From positions 1 to 64,000 of the forward strand of contig JAIRRS010000001.1 of assembly GCA_031255855.1 (NCBI GenBank): a stretch of 64,000 bases of DNA. The letters are read 5' to 3'. Below, in pieces: positions 54,209 through 63,672 of this stretch. The position numbers and the translations under genes are program-made. Under the pieces are notes generated by a model. It had not been told where the DNA came from. It searched no databases and worked only from the letters and a program-made list of their open reading frames with translations. This DNA is from Tannerellaceae bacterium. Its GTDB lineage: Bacteria; Bacteroidota; Bacteroidia; Bacteroidales; Tannerellaceae. Each line of letters starts with the position of its first letter. Positions within the stretch are counted from its first letter, which is position 1.

Positions 54209-55550
54209 AATAACGAGAAAACTGGAGCATGAAAAGATTAGCCGTTTGCTTTTGAATTATGCCATCCCGGCTGTGATAGGAACAATGGTCAATTCATTGT
54301 ATAACATTGTCGATCGCATGTTTATCGGGCATGGAGTAGGCCCGTTGGCTATTTCAGGCCTTACACTTACTTTTCCTATTCTCCTGTTTCTTCAGGCATT
54401 TGGCATGCTGGTGGGTACGGGAGCCGCTACGCGTGTTTCTATTTTTCTGGGAAGAAAAGAGAATGATATGGCCGAGAATATTTTGGGAAATGCCTTGACG
54501 ATGACTTTCATCATTGCAATTGCCACTGTTATTCCCAGCATGCTGTTTCTTGATGAATTGCTGATGTGGTTTGGCGGAAGTGAGAATATCATTCCTTATG
54601 CGAAAGAGTATCTTTATATTATTATACCGACAACGTTGCTTACTTCTTTAAGCTTTAGCTTTAATGCGGTGATGCGCGCTTCCGGCTATCCGAAAAAGGC
54701 TATGGTGACAATGCTTATCGGAGCCGTCTTGAATGTCGCGTTGGATCCCATATTTATTTTTGTTTTTGATATGGGTATCAAAGGAGCTGCTTATGCGACG
54801 GTCATTTCCATGGCGGCAAGCGCAGCTTTTGTGATGAATCATTTTATCAGTAAAAAAAGTCTGATTAGATTTCACAAGAAATATTTCAAACTTAATAAAC
54901 GGATTGTCTGGACAATAACAACGATCGGTATTTCCCCGTTTGCCATGCAATTGGCAGGAAGCTTAGTGAATGTAGTAATGAATCATTCGCTTCAAACCTA
55001 TGGCGGCGACTTGGCTTTGGGAGCAAATGGAATTATTTCCAGCATAGGTATGCTGTTTGTCATGCTTATTATCGGGATAGCCCAAGGGATGCAGCCGATT
55101 GTCGGTTTTAACTATGGGGCGGGATATCATCACCGGGTGATGGAAACGCTCCGGCTGGTTATTATCATGGCCACATGTATTATGGGCGCGGGATGGGTAT
55201 GTTGTTTGCTTTTCCCCCAAGTTATCGTAAAAGGGTTTACTTCCGACCCCGAATTAATCGCTATTTCATCGAATGGACTTCGTCTCAATTTAGGTTTATT
55301 TGTCGTAGTAGGCTCACAGATTACTATCAGCCAGTTTTTCCAGAGCATTGGCGTGGCTTGGAAAGCGATTTTTTTGAGCTTGACAAGGCAATTCCTGTAT
55401 CTTATTCCTGTCATCCTGTTTCTTCCTCCTTTCATGGGTTTGGATGGAGTCTGGTATTCAGGGCCGATTTCAGACGGTTTGGCCGTTGTTACAGCTTGGC
55501 TATTTTTGTGGCAGCATGTAAAAAATGTGAAACGAATGCAACTTCGGTGA
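54198..55550 (+). CDS. MATE-family efflux transporter
   Basis: The 450-residue protein has 12 membrane segments with the MATE features of an N-terminal amphipathic start, MFIGHGVGPLAISG and PIVGFNYGAGYHHRV. It exports organic cations or drugs using a sodium or proton gradient; the substrate is not known. The 11-bp overlap with the ABC ATPase gene shows a common transcript and suggests a joint role, perhaps removal of the imported chelator (inference). Confidence 0.93.
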   Translation: MTSEITRKLEHEKISRLLLNYAIPAVIGTMVNSLYNIVDRMFIGHGVGPLAISGLTLTFPILLFLQAFGMLVGTGAATRVSIFLGRKENDMAENILGNALTMTFIIAIATVIPSMLFLDELLMWFGGSENIIPYAKEYLYIIIPTTLLTSLSFSFNAVMRASGYPKKAMVTMLIGAVLNVALDPIFIFVFDMGIKGAAYATVISMAASAAFVMNHFISKKSLIRFHKKYFKLNKRIVWTITTIGISPFAMQLAGSLVNVVMNHSLQTYGGDLALGANGIISSIGMLFVMLIIGIAQGMQPIVGFNYGAGYHHRVMETLRLVIIMATCIMGAGWVCCLLFPQVIVKGFTSDPELIAISSNGLRLNLGLFVVVGSQITISQFFQSIGVAWKAIFLSLTRQFLYLIPVILFLPPFMGLDGVWYSGPISDGLAVVTAWLFLWQHVKNVKRMQLR

Positions 55551-55644
55551 CCCCCATGCAACCGGATTCGTCTGCTCGAACAACGTAGATTTTTCTATTG
55601 GAATAAACATCGTATTCTGTTACAACGGATTAACAACTTTGTAT

Positions 55645-55652
55645 TATCTTTG
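55645..55652 (+). promoter_or_regulatory. Promoter -7 box for the GroES-like gene
   Basis: TATCTTTG on the plus strand fits TAnnTTTG, 24 bp before the ATG at 55677. Confidence 0.5.
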
Positions 55653-55676
55653 TGTTTTTAATTAATTCACAAAACA

Positions 55677-56063
55677 ATGCAACTATCTATTGAACAGGAG
55701 AATATAGATAAATTCCTTATGATAGGAGATAAGGTGCTCATAAAACCGAAAAACCCGCAAAGCCAGACAAGGTCGGGATTGTATCTGCCCCCTACCGTAC
55801 AACAGGGAGAAAAAATACAAAGTGGTTATATAATTAAAACCGGACCGGGATATCCATTGCCTTCACAAATAGACGAGACAGAGGTTTGGAAAAAGAAAGA
55901 TGAAAAAGATGTCCATTACCTTCCCTTGCAAGCCCATGAGGGTGATTTAGCCGTATATATACAAAATGCCGCTTTTGAAATCAAATTCGACGACAAGTCA
56001 TATATGATCGTCCCCCATTCCGCCATCCTGATGCTTATAAGAGATGAAGGGCTGTTTGAATAA
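55677..56063 (+). CDS. GroES-like (Cpn10) protein, no GroEL partner beside it
   Basis: The 128-residue protein has the Cpn10 barrel: GDKVLIKPKNPQSQTRSGLYLPP at residues about 18-40 and a VPHSAILMLI strand at the end. It is about 30 residues longer than normal GroES, with an insertion in the middle (about 62-85, charged). The mobile-loop region SGLYLPP is partly kept. No groEL lies beside it, so it is a divergent paralog. It lies 37 bp upstream of the NfnA-like gene. Confidence 0.8.
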   Translation: MQLSIEQENIDKFLMIGDKVLIKPKNPQSQTRSGLYLPPTVQQGEKIQSGYIIKTGPGYPLPSQIDETEVWKKKDEKDVHYLPLQAHEGDLAVYIQNAAFEIKFDDKSYMIVPHSAILMLIRDEGLFE

Positions 56064-56100
56064 AAACACATAATAACAAAACCAATTAACAAGCGATTAT

Positions 56101-56892
56101 ATGAATAAAATAGTGAGCAAGGAATACTTTTCTGAGCATGTGGTTAAATTGGAAGTGGAAGCCCCGCTAATAGCGCGTGCGCGAAAGGCAGGCCACTTTG
56201 TCATTGTGAAAGTAGGTAAAAAAGGTGAACGTATACCTCTTACGATTGCCGGATCTGATTTGCAAAAAGGTACTATTACGCTGGTTATACAGGCAGTTGG
56301 AAATTCGTCGAAAAAGATATGTAGCTTGAACGAAGGCGATGAAATCACGGATTTGGTAGGCCCGTTAGGACAAGCGACCCATATAGAAAAAGTGGGGACT
56401 GTGGTGTGTGCCGGTGGCGGCGTTGGAGTTGCTCCCCTGATGCCTATTGTGGAGGCGTTTCACAACGCCGGTAATCGTGTAATTGTTGTTTTGGCTGCCC
56501 GTACAAAAGAATTGGTTATTTTGGAAGAGCAAATGCGTGCCAATTCGGATGAGGTGATAATTATGACCGACGATGGTTCGTATGGAACGAAAGGGCTGGT
56601 GACCGACGGAATAGAACAGGTGATAAAAAGAGAAAAAGTTGACTTATGTGTCACCATCGGCCCCGCTATTATGATGAAGTTTGTTTCTGCCCTTACAAAG
56701 AAACATGACATCCCGACGGTGGCTTCTCTTAATACGATTATGGTAGACGGGACAGGAATGTGTGGCGCCTGCCGTATAACAGTAGGAGGAAAAACCAAAT
56801 TCGTTTGTGTAGACGGGCCTGAATTCAACGCCCATGAAGTAGATTTTGATGAAATGCTTATGCGTCTTAGCGCTTACAAAGGAATAGAATAA
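56101..56892 (+). CDS. NfnA/SudB-like FAD/NAD-binding subunit
   Basis: The 263-residue protein has an FAD-binding ferredoxin-reductase fold, an NAD-binding segment AGGGVGVAPLMPIVEAF (about 102-118) and a C-terminal cysteine set in GMCGACRITV and KFVCVDGPEF for a [2Fe-2S] cluster. It is the small subunit type of NADH-dependent ferredoxin:NADP oxidoreductase (Nfn) or sulfide dehydrogenase. It is 14 bp before the glutamate-synthase-like subunit, its usual partner. Confidence 0.9.
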   Translation: MNKIVSKEYFSEHVVKLEVEAPLIARARKAGHFVIVKVGKKGERIPLTIAGSDLQKGTITLVIQAVGNSSKKICSLNEGDEITDLVGPLGQATHIEKVGTVVCAGGGVGVAPLMPIVEAFHNAGNRVIVVLAARTKELVILEEQMRANSDEVIIMTDDGSYGTKGLVTDGIEQVIKREKVDLCVTIGPAIMMKFVSALTKKHDIPTVASLNTIMVDGTGMCGACRITVGGKTKFVCVDGPEFNAHEVDFDEMLMRLSAYKGIE

Positions 56893-56906
56893 TATATATA
56901 GCAGAT

Positions 56907-58403
56907 ATGGAAAATACAAATAATCTCTCTCCTTCTGAGCGTCGTTTAGAACCTTGGAGAGACGAATTGCGGAAAAATATAAAAACGAAAGAACGTTCAG
57001 CGATGGAACGGGTACGTATGCCTGAGCTTGATCCCGAATATAGAAGTCATAATAATGAAGAGGTAAACTTAGGCTTGACCCCTGAGCAAGCGATGAAGGA
57101 AGCTCAACGTTGTCTGGATTGTGCCAATCCGGGCTGTATGAGCGGATGTCCGGTTGGGGTGAATATCCCTACATTTATTAAATATATTGAAAAAGGAGAG
57201 TTCTTGAAAGCAGCAAGCGCCTTAAAGGAAACCAGCGCTCTTCCGTCTGTATGCGGGCGCGTTTGTCCGCAAGAAAAACAATGCGAGGCTCTTTGTATTC
57301 ATGTAAAAGCAAAAAAAGAACCGGTGGCTATCGGATATCTGGAACGTTTTGCCGCGGATTATGAACGTGAAAGCGGACAAATATCAGTGCCGGAAATTGC
57401 CAGGCCAAATGGTATTAAGATTGCTGTTGTAGGCTCCGGCCCGGCAGGTTTGTCTTTTGCCGGAGATATGGCTAAACTGGGATATGACGTGACTGTATTT
57501 GAAGCTTTGCATGAAATCGGCGGGGTGTTGAAATATGGTATTCCCGAATTCCGCTTGCCGAATGATATCGTGGATGTAGAGATTGACATCCTGAAGAAAA
57601 TGAGCGTGAAATTTGTCAACAATTGTATTGTAGGAAAAACGATATCATACGAAGATTTGCACGAAGAAGGCTTTGAAGGTATTTTTGTAGCCAGCGGCGC
57701 CGGATTACCTAATTTTATGAATATACCGGGAGAAAACCTGGTTGGCGTGATGTCGTCTAATGAATACCTGACGCGTGTAAACCTGATGGACGCGGCTAAT
57801 CCCGAAAGTGATACACCCGTATTAATAGGAAAAAAAGTAGCGGTCATAGGAGGAGGAAATACAGCGATGGATTCTGTTCGTACCGCCCGTCGTTTGGGCG
57901 CGGAGCGTTCCATGATTGTTTATCGCCGTAGCGAAGACGAAATGCCCGCCCGGATTGAGGAGGTAAAACATGCCAAAGAAGAAGGGGTAGAATTTCTGAC
58001 CCTCCATAACCCGGTTGAATATATTGGCGACGAAAAAGGTCGCGTCAGGCAAATGCGCCTGCAAAAAATGACATTGGGTGAACCGGATGCTTCCGGAAGG
58101 CGCCGTCCCGTCCCTATGGAAGGCGCTGTCGAAATAATTGATGTAGACGAGGTAATCGTTAGCGTAGGCGTATCTCCGAACCCTCTTATCCCTGCTACAT
58201 TCAAAGGATTGGAAGTGAGTAAATGGGGAACTATTATCGTAGATGAATCCACCATGCGTTCGGCATTGCCGGATGTATACGCCGGAGGAGATATCGTGCG
58301 CGGAGGAGCTACTGTAATTCTTGCTATGGGGGATGGCCGGAAAGCCGCCGCCGCAATGCACCGGATGAAAAAATTAACGCGAGGTGAAAGTAATCGCAGA
58401 TAA
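56907..58403 (+). CDS. NfnB / glutamate synthase small-subunit-like flavoprotein
   Basis: The 498-residue protein has two cysteine clusters near the start, CLDCANPGCMSGCPVG (residues about 70-85) and CGRVCPQEKQCEALC (about 111-125), for [4Fe-4S] clusters, then FAD-binding VVGSGPAGLSFAGDMA and NADPH-binding VIGGGNTAMDSVRTARRLG. With the preceding gene it most likely forms Nfn, which moves electrons between NADH, NADPH and ferredoxin. No glutamate synthase large subunit is nearby. It overlaps pdxB by 20 bp. Confidence 0.92.
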   Translation: MENTNNLSPSERRLEPWRDELRKNIKTKERSAMERVRMPELDPEYRSHNNEEVNLGLTPEQAMKEAQRCLDCANPGCMSGCPVGVNIPTFIKYIEKGEFLKAASALKETSALPSVCGRVCPQEKQCEALCIHVKAKKEPVAIGYLERFAADYERESGQISVPEIARPNGIKIAVVGSGPAGLSFAGDMAKLGYDVTVFEALHEIGGVLKYGIPEFRLPNDIVDVEIDILKKMSVKFVNNCIVGKTISYEDLHEEGFEGIFVASGAGLPNFMNIPGENLVGVMSSNEYLTRVNLMDAANPESDTPVLIGKKVAVIGGGNTAMDSVRTARRLGAERSMIVYRRSEDEMPARIEEVKHAKEEGVEFLTLHNPVEYIGDEKGRVRQMRLQKMTLGEPDASGRRRPVPMEGAVEIIDVDEVIVSVGVSPNPLIPATFKGLEVSKWGTIIVDESTMRSALPDVYAGGDIVRGGATVILAMGDGRKAAAAMHRMKKLTRGESNRR

Positions 58404-59493
58404 CACGATTCCTTATCTGAAAGGAATTGCCGAAACATTTGCGGATGTAACGTATCTTTCCTCTGAAGAATTTATTCCCCGGAACATTAAAGGCGCAGAT
58501 GTGCTGATTGTACGCAGCATAGACAAATGTACGCGTGAAGTGTTGGAGGGGAGTGGTGTGAAACTGATTGTTTCGGCCACGATAGGCTACGACCATATTG
58601 ATACGGCGTATTGTGAAGAAGCCGGGATAGCCTGGAGGAATGCTCCGGGAAGTAATGCCGCCTCCGTAGCCCACTATGTTTTAGCTTCATTGGTTTCCCT
58701 GTCATTACGGGAGGGAATATCATTAAAAGGAAAAACAATAGGCATTGTAGGTGTCGGGCATGTAGGAACGGAGGTGGAAAGGCTATGTTCTGCCTATGGG
58801 ATGAATACGTTGCTCAATGACCCGCCACGCGCCGCCGCAGAGGGGGAAACCGGTTTTGTTTCGCTCCGGACGATTGCCGGAGAGGCTGACATGATAACCT
58901 TTCATGTCCCGCTGACTGATAAAGGAAATTATCCGACCCGGCATTTGGCCGGTGAATCTTTTTTCTCCATGATTAAGAGACGGCCGTGGATTATAAATTC
59001 TTCCCGTGGCGCGGTTCATGACACAAAGGCGTTGCTGAAGGCGAAGAGAGAGGGTTGTATCGGCAAGCTAATTATTGATTGTTGGGAAGGTGAACCGGAA
59101 ATCAGCAAGGAACTGTTAAGCGTGGCGGCAATAGCGACCCCCCATATTGCCGGTTTTTCGGCCGACGGAAAGGCAAACGCCACCCGGATGTGCTTGGAAA
59201 ATATGGAAGCTTTTTTTGGAATAGAGATAAAAGGAAAAGACAACGTGCGACCCAGTCGGCCGGACAGCCCTGTTATTGATTTGGCAATGTTCCCGGATCA
59301 TCGGTTGGAACGAGCGATATTAACAACGTTTGACCCAACAACTGTAGACGCGGCATTACGAAAAGACCCGGAACAATTCGAATTGTTTCGGGCTCATTAC
59401 AATCATCCGAGAGAATTCCCGGCATATCGAATAGAAAATGCAATGTCTAAAGAACGCGATGTTGCCGGACGGTTAGGCTTCCGGTTCTTATGA
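58384..59493 (+). CDS. pdxB: Erythronate-4-phosphate dehydrogenase
   Basis: This 369-residue D-2-hydroxyacid dehydrogenase acts in vitamin B6 synthesis by the DXP-dependent route. VGVGHVGTEVERLC is the NAD-binding motif, NSSRGAVHD and ATPHIAGFSADGKANAT include catalytic residues, and the C-terminal PdxB dimerisation domain is present. The start is GTG at 58384, within the NfnB frame. It converges with the M23 gene with a 6-bp overlap. Confidence 0.93.
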   Translation: MKVIADNTIPYLKGIAETFADVTYLSSEEFIPRNIKGADVLIVRSIDKCTREVLEGSGVKLIVSATIGYDHIDTAYCEEAGIAWRNAPGSNAASVAHYVLASLVSLSLREGISLKGKTIGIVGVGHVGTEVERLCSAYGMNTLLNDPPRAAAEGETGFVSLRTIAGEADMITFHVPLTDKGNYPTRHLAGESFFSMIKRRPWIINSSRGAVHDTKALLKAKREGCIGKLIIDCWEGEPEISKELLSVAAIATPHIAGFSADGKANATRMCLENMEAFFGIEIKGKDNVRPSRPDSPVIDLAMFPDHRLERAILTTFDPTTVDAALRKDPEQFELFRAHYNHPREFPAYRIENAMSKERDVAGRLGFRFL

Positions 59494-60702
59494 ACATCGG
59501 ATGGAACGGCCTAACTTCAATACGGTAGTCTTATTAATGTTGTTTAGTTCGCAAAGTTTGCCGACCGATATTCCATATTTTTGGGCGATGCCGCTCAATG
59601 TGTCGCCGGATTTGATTCGGTGATATATAACAGAATCGTCGCTTCCGGTTGCGGAAGCGGTTTCAATTTTTATCGTTTTGGTTGATGCCGTAGATTCTGT
59701 TTTTTGCGTATTATCAGCTACTTCCTGTGTTGTTTTAGATGATGCGCTGCCTTCGATACTGCAACAGATTGACTGACCGATGCGGAGCATTGACGTCGCT
59801 TTTAGGCCATTCAAACGGCACAATTCATTAACGGTCGTTCCATACTTGCGGGCAATAGCTCCCAGCGTATCACCTGATTTCACCCGATGGTAAACCACCG
59901 GATTGGCAGATGATGTGTATATGTTACTTTTCCGTCCGTTGATTTTTATGTTATGGAATACATATGTGTCTTTGTGGGGAACACCGTTTTCAAAGTCGAT
60001 GATTTCAGTAGGGTCGATGGCTTGTCCAAGGAAACGGGTCTCGAAGTGCAAGTGTGAACCTGTGGAACGCCCGGTGTTACCGCCTAAAGCTATCGGTTCT
60101 CCCGCGCGTACAATGTCATTTGCATCCACCAAAAAACCTGACAAGTGCCCGTAAACGGTTTCCAAACCGTTAGGATGGCGTATAACGAGGTAATTGCCAT
60201 ATCCGCGACGTTCAAAGTTCCTGATTCGAACTTTTCCCGAAAAAGCGGCTCGAATGGTATCGCCTACTTGTACTTTCAAATCAATTCCGCGATGCATGCG
60301 CCTGCGGCGCGGCCCATATTTGGATGTAACCTTTAAATTGCTATCAATAGGGAGGATGAAAGACGAGCAATCTATTTGGCAGGAATCGGGGAAAGTCACA
60401 TCACTGTTGTTGCGATCGGTTTTGAAAGGATCCACCCAACGGGTATCCCAGTTGGAACCATATAATCCGTCGGCAGGGAAAAGTAAATCTTCTTTTTCTT
60501 CAAGAAGGATTTCCTCCAACGTGGCTATTTTCTCCGTTGTAATGTCCGTTTTGATTACCCTGTCGGCCATCAATTCGGAGACATGTTCATCCATTAATTT
60601 AGCCCTGTTTACATCCCCTTTTTGATTTTGTGCGACAGCGGCGGAAAAGAATATAGTGGTATAGCCTGTTAAAAGTAGTAATCGTAATTTCATTTTTATC
60701 AA
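59488..60702 (-). CDS. M23 metallopeptidase with two LysM domains
   Basis: The 404-residue protein has a signal peptide (cleaved near AVA), a charged linker, an M23 domain at about 130-245 (MHRGIDL, then GSHLHFETRF with the HxH zinc motif), and two LysM domains near 270-315 and 360-404 (HRVKSGDTLGAIARKYG, HRIKSGDTLSGIAQKYG). All zinc ligands are present, so it should be an active murein endopeptidase. It has a strong promoter and a 5'-terminal hairpin in its leader. Confidence 0.93.
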   Translation of the reverse strand: MIKMKLRLLLLTGYTTIFFSAAVAQNQKGDVNRAKLMDEHVSELMADRVIKTDITTEKIATLEEILLEEKEDLLFPADGLYGSNWDTRWVDPFKTDRNNSDVTFPDSCQIDCSSFILPIDSNLKVTSKYGPRRRRMHRGIDLKVQVGDTIRAAFSGKVRIRNFERRGYGNYLVIRHPNGLETVYGHLSGFLVDANDIVRAGEPIALGGNTGRSTGSHLHFETRFLGQAIDPTEIIDFENGVPHKDTYVFHNIKINGRKSNIYTSSANPVVYHRVKSGDTLGAIARKYGTTVNELCRLNGLKATSMLRIGQSICCSIEGSASSKTTQEVADNTQKTESTASTKTIKIETASATGSDDSVIYHRIKSGDTLSGIAQKYGISVGKLCELNNINKTTVLKLGRSIRCS

Positions 60703-60725
60703 TGTTCAGTAGTCTATATTTCCAA

Positions 60726-60762
60726 GTAAAATAACCGGCATTCTACATGCCTATTATTTTAC
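60726..60762 (-). other. Hairpin at the predicted 5' end of the M23 message
   Basis: GTAAAATAA...TTATTTTAC (9 bp) encloses GGCAT...ATGCC (5 bp). The predicted transcript start is near 60764, so the stem would form right at the 5' end. It ends 23 bases before the ATG. Such a stem could protect the message or slow translation. Confidence 0.6.
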
Positions 60763-60770
60763 CAATCTGA

Positions 60771-60801
60771 CAAATATCATAAAAAACGACTAAAAAGCAA
60801 A
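60771..60801 (-). promoter_or_regulatory. Promoter of the M23/LysM gene
   Basis: On the minus strand TTTG (60801-60798), 19 bp, GATATTTG (60778-60771): one mismatch to TAnnTTTG. Transcription should begin near 60764. Confidence 0.72.
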
Positions 60802-60892
60802 GATTTCATCGTGTTTTTTTGTTGAATGGCACGATTTAGAATGAAAAAGTATATAAAAGGCAAAAAAACTTGTGTGATTTCGGACTTTTTTT

Positions 60893-62989
60893 TTAACTAA
60901 TCATCCCCCAATTGATTTTACGGGAGAAAAGGGCGTTTAATCGTTCTTTCAGAAGGAGATGTGAGGTATGTGAAAGATCCGGGTCTTCATCGAGGATTTG
61001 TTGGGCAATGTCCCGCGCGTATTGAAGGATTTGCCCATCGGCGGCAAGATTGGCGATTTTTAAGTCGATACCCATGCCGCTTTGACGGGTTCCTTCCAAA
61101 TCACCATGACCCCGTAAGCGCAAATCGGCTTCTGCAATTTCAAACCCATTGTTTGTATTCACCATTATTTCGAGCCGTTTGCGTGTGTCCTTACTTAATT
61201 TGTAGGATGAGACAAGTATGCAATACGATTGCTCCGCTCCGCGGCCCACCCGTCCGCGAAGTTGATGCAGTTGTGAAAGTCCGAAGCGTTCGGCGCTTTC
61301 TATCACCATGACCGAAGCGTTCGGCACATTGACACCTACTTCAATAACCGTAGTTGCCATCAATATTTGTGCTTCTCCGGAAATGAATTTCTGCATCTCT
61401 GTATCTTTTTCCAACGCTTTCATCCTGCCGTGAACCATACAAACGTTGTATTCGGAAAAAACTTCTTTGAAAACTTCGAATCCTTCTTCCAGGTTTTTAT
61501 AATCAAGTTTCTCGCTGCCTTCGATTAGAGGGTATACTACATACACTTGCCTGCCTAAACGAATCTCTTTCCGTAAGAATTCGTATAGCTCTTTTTTCTT
61601 GTTGTCGTATCGATGGAGTGTCAGGATAGGCTTTCTTCCCGGCGGTAACTGGTCAATTACGGATACATCCAAATCTCCATACAATGTCATAGCGAGTGTG
61701 CGGGGAATAGGAGTTGCTGTCATGACCAGTACATGGGGAATAGTGGTGTTCTTACGCCAGAGTTGCGCCCGTTGTTCAACGCCAAAACGATGTTGTTCGT
61801 CAACAATGGCCAGTCCAAGTGAAGAAAACACCACCGTTTCTTCTATTAAAGCATGGGTGCCGATTACGATGTCGATTTCACCGGATGCAATGGCAGGCAA
61901 CAATTTATCCCGCTCTTTTTTCTTTGTCGAACCAGTAAGGAGGGCTACTTTTACATCCATATCTCCCAGGAAATCCATTACTGTTGCATAATGCTGGTTG
62001 GCAAGTATTTCCGTGGGAGCCATCATACAGGCCTGATATGTATTGTCAATAGCCAGTAACATGGAAAGCAAAGCTACCAACGTTTTACCGCTTCCCACAT
62101 CACCTTGCAATAACCGGTTCATTTGCCGTCCGCTTCCCATATCGGCGCGTATTTCGCGGATGACACGTTTTTGTGCATCCGTCAGTTCAAACGGAAGATG
62201 TTTTTTGTAAAAAGTATTGAAAGCGTCTCCAACGGTCGCAAAGGTCAATCCTTTCAGTTTCTTTTTCCGGTAGGCTGCTGTTTGAAGGATATTCAGTTGG
62301 ATGAAGAACAATTCTTCGAATTTTAGCCGTAGCTGCGCGTTTTTTAATTTGTCTGCCGATTGTGGGAAATGGATATTGTTGATAGCTTCCGTCCTGGATA
62401 TAAGTCTTGTTTTCTCCAACACGTCGGTCGGAATCGTTTCCGAAAGCTCCCATTTCAACAAGTTTAACAAGGTATATTGCAGGTTTTGGATGGCGCGGGA
62501 GTTGAGAAATGCTTTCTTCATTTTCTCAGTTGTGTTATAGTAGGGCGTTAATCCGCCTGCGACTTGTCCGGCCTGTTCAACAGGGTCGATATCGGGATGA
62601 ACGATATTATATGAATGCCCGAATTCCGTCGGCTTTCCAAATACGATATATTCTTTGCCAACGATGTGTTTGTCTTTTGCATAGTTGATCCCCTGGAACC
62701 AGACTAATTCAATAATACCCGTTCCATCCGTGAAACGGGCAATGAGCCGTTTCGACCGTCCTTCGCCTACGGTTTCGAACGAAAGGATACGCCCTTTCAA
62801 CTGAATGAAAGCCGTCGTGTCGTTCACTTCCGCTACTTTGTAGAAACGGCTCCTGTCAATGTATTTATAAGGAAAGTAATACAGCAAATCCTCAAAAGAA
62901 GAGATGTCTGCTTCTTTCTTCAGTATTTCTGCTTTTTTGGGGCCTACGCCTGACAGATAGGTAATAGAACGTTTATCAAGGTCTATCAT
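60893..62989 (-). CDS. recG: ATP-dependent DNA helicase RecG
   Basis: Read from the ATG at 62989 the protein has 698 residues, the normal length. It unwinds branched DNA and rescues forks. An OB-fold wedge is at about 60-140, then Walker A LLQGDVGSGKTLVALL, DEQHRFG (Walker B variant of the family), TATPIPRT and the C-terminal HQLRGRVGRG. With this start the ATG shares the TGA of ispD in a 4-bp ATGA overlap; the upstream ATG at 62998 would overlap more. Confidence 0.96.
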   Translation of the reverse strand: MIDLDKRSITYLSGVGPKKAEILKKEADISSFEDLLYYFPYKYIDRSRFYKVAEVNDTTAFIQLKGRILSFETVGEGRSKRLIARFTDGTGIIELVWFQGINYAKDKHIVGKEYIVFGKPTEFGHSYNIVHPDIDPVEQAGQVAGGLTPYYNTTEKMKKAFLNSRAIQNLQYTLLNLLKWELSETIPTDVLEKTRLISRTEAINNIHFPQSADKLKNAQLRLKFEELFFIQLNILQTAAYRKKKLKGLTFATVGDAFNTFYKKHLPFELTDAQKRVIREIRADMGSGRQMNRLLQGDVGSGKTLVALLSMLLAIDNTYQACMMAPTEILANQHYATVMDFLGDMDVKVALLTGSTKKKERDKLLPAIASGEIDIVIGTHALIEETVVFSSLGLAIVDEQHRFGVEQRAQLWRKNTTIPHVLVMTATPIPRTLAMTLYGDLDVSVIDQLPPGRKPILTLHRYDNKKKELYEFLRKEIRLGRQVYVVYPLIEGSEKLDYKNLEEGFEVFKEVFSEYNVCMVHGRMKALEKDTEMQKFISGEAQILMATTVIEVGVNVPNASVMVIESAERFGLSQLHQLRGRVGRGAEQSYCILVSSYKLSKDTRKRLEIMVNTNNGFEIAEADLRLRGHGDLEGTRQSGMGIDLKIANLAADGQILQYARDIAQQILDEDPDLSHTSHLLLKERLNALFSRKINWGMIS

Positions 62990-63672
62990 AAGCCGCACTG
63001 CTTTTGTTTTTGCACATAGGCTTCGGCAATTAATAAATCAAAAGGAGTCGTTAATTTAATGTTCTCGTAATTGCCGGATATCGTCGTAACCGGGAAACCG
63101 TTAGCTTCTACAACCGAAGCGTCATCCGTGAAAGCGGGTGAATACGGCTGCTGATAGGCGTCCAGCAAAATGTCGCTTCGGAATATTTGTGGCGTTTGTA
63201 CGGCTACAAAACGGCTCCTGTCTGCCGGATGTGATTCACCTAATTCGCCCTTCTCACGGATGGAGTCGCTCAATGAAACAACCGGTATTACCGCGCCGCT
63301 TTCCCCGGCTTCCGCAAAACAGTTGCCGATAACTTCCCCGGAGACAAACGGACGGACGCCGTCATGCACGGCCACCAGCCCCTTTTCAACCACAAAAGAT
63401 AACCCGTTTCGTACGGAATGGAAACGCGTTTCTCCTCCGTTGGCTATCCGGTGGGGAACCTGACAATTCAGTTCTTCGCACAGCATATTCCAATATGATT
63501 GATGTGCTTCCGGCAGGATTAGGATGATGTCGGCAGACGTATCCCATTGATGGAAACGCTCCAGTGTGTGCATCAAGACAGGCCGTCCGCCTATCGGGAT
63601 GAACTGTTTCGGCAAATCGTTGCCCATTCTGCTCCCTTTTCCCCCGGCTACTATCAATACATATCGTTTCAT
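62986..63672 (-). CDS. ispD: 2-C-methyl-D-erythritol 4-phosphate cytidylyltransferase
   Basis: This 228-residue enzyme makes CDP-ME in the MEP isoprenoid route. VAGGKGSRMGNDLPKQFIPI is the nucleotide-binding start, VAVHDGVRPFV and TDDASVVEANG complete the active site. Length is normal. It overlaps recG by 4 bp and xseB by 1 bp, so the four genes form one tight operon. Confidence 0.96.
   Translation of the reverse strand: MKRYVLIVAGGKGSRMGNDLPKQFIPIGGRPVLMHTLERFHQWDTSADIILILPEAHQSYWNMLCEELNCQVPHRIANGGETRFHSVRNGLSFVVEKGLVAVHDGVRPFVSGEVIGNCFAEAGESGAVIPVVSLSDSIREKGELGESHPADRSRFVAVQTPQIFRSDILLDAYQQPYSPAFTDDASVVEANGFPVTTISGNYENIKLTTPFDLLIAEAYVQKQKQCGL

Noticed and set aside
56907-58403. Glutamate synthase small subunit as sole function
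   Set aside because: No large subunit is near, while an NfnA-like partner is directly upstream, so an Nfn-type enzyme is more likely.
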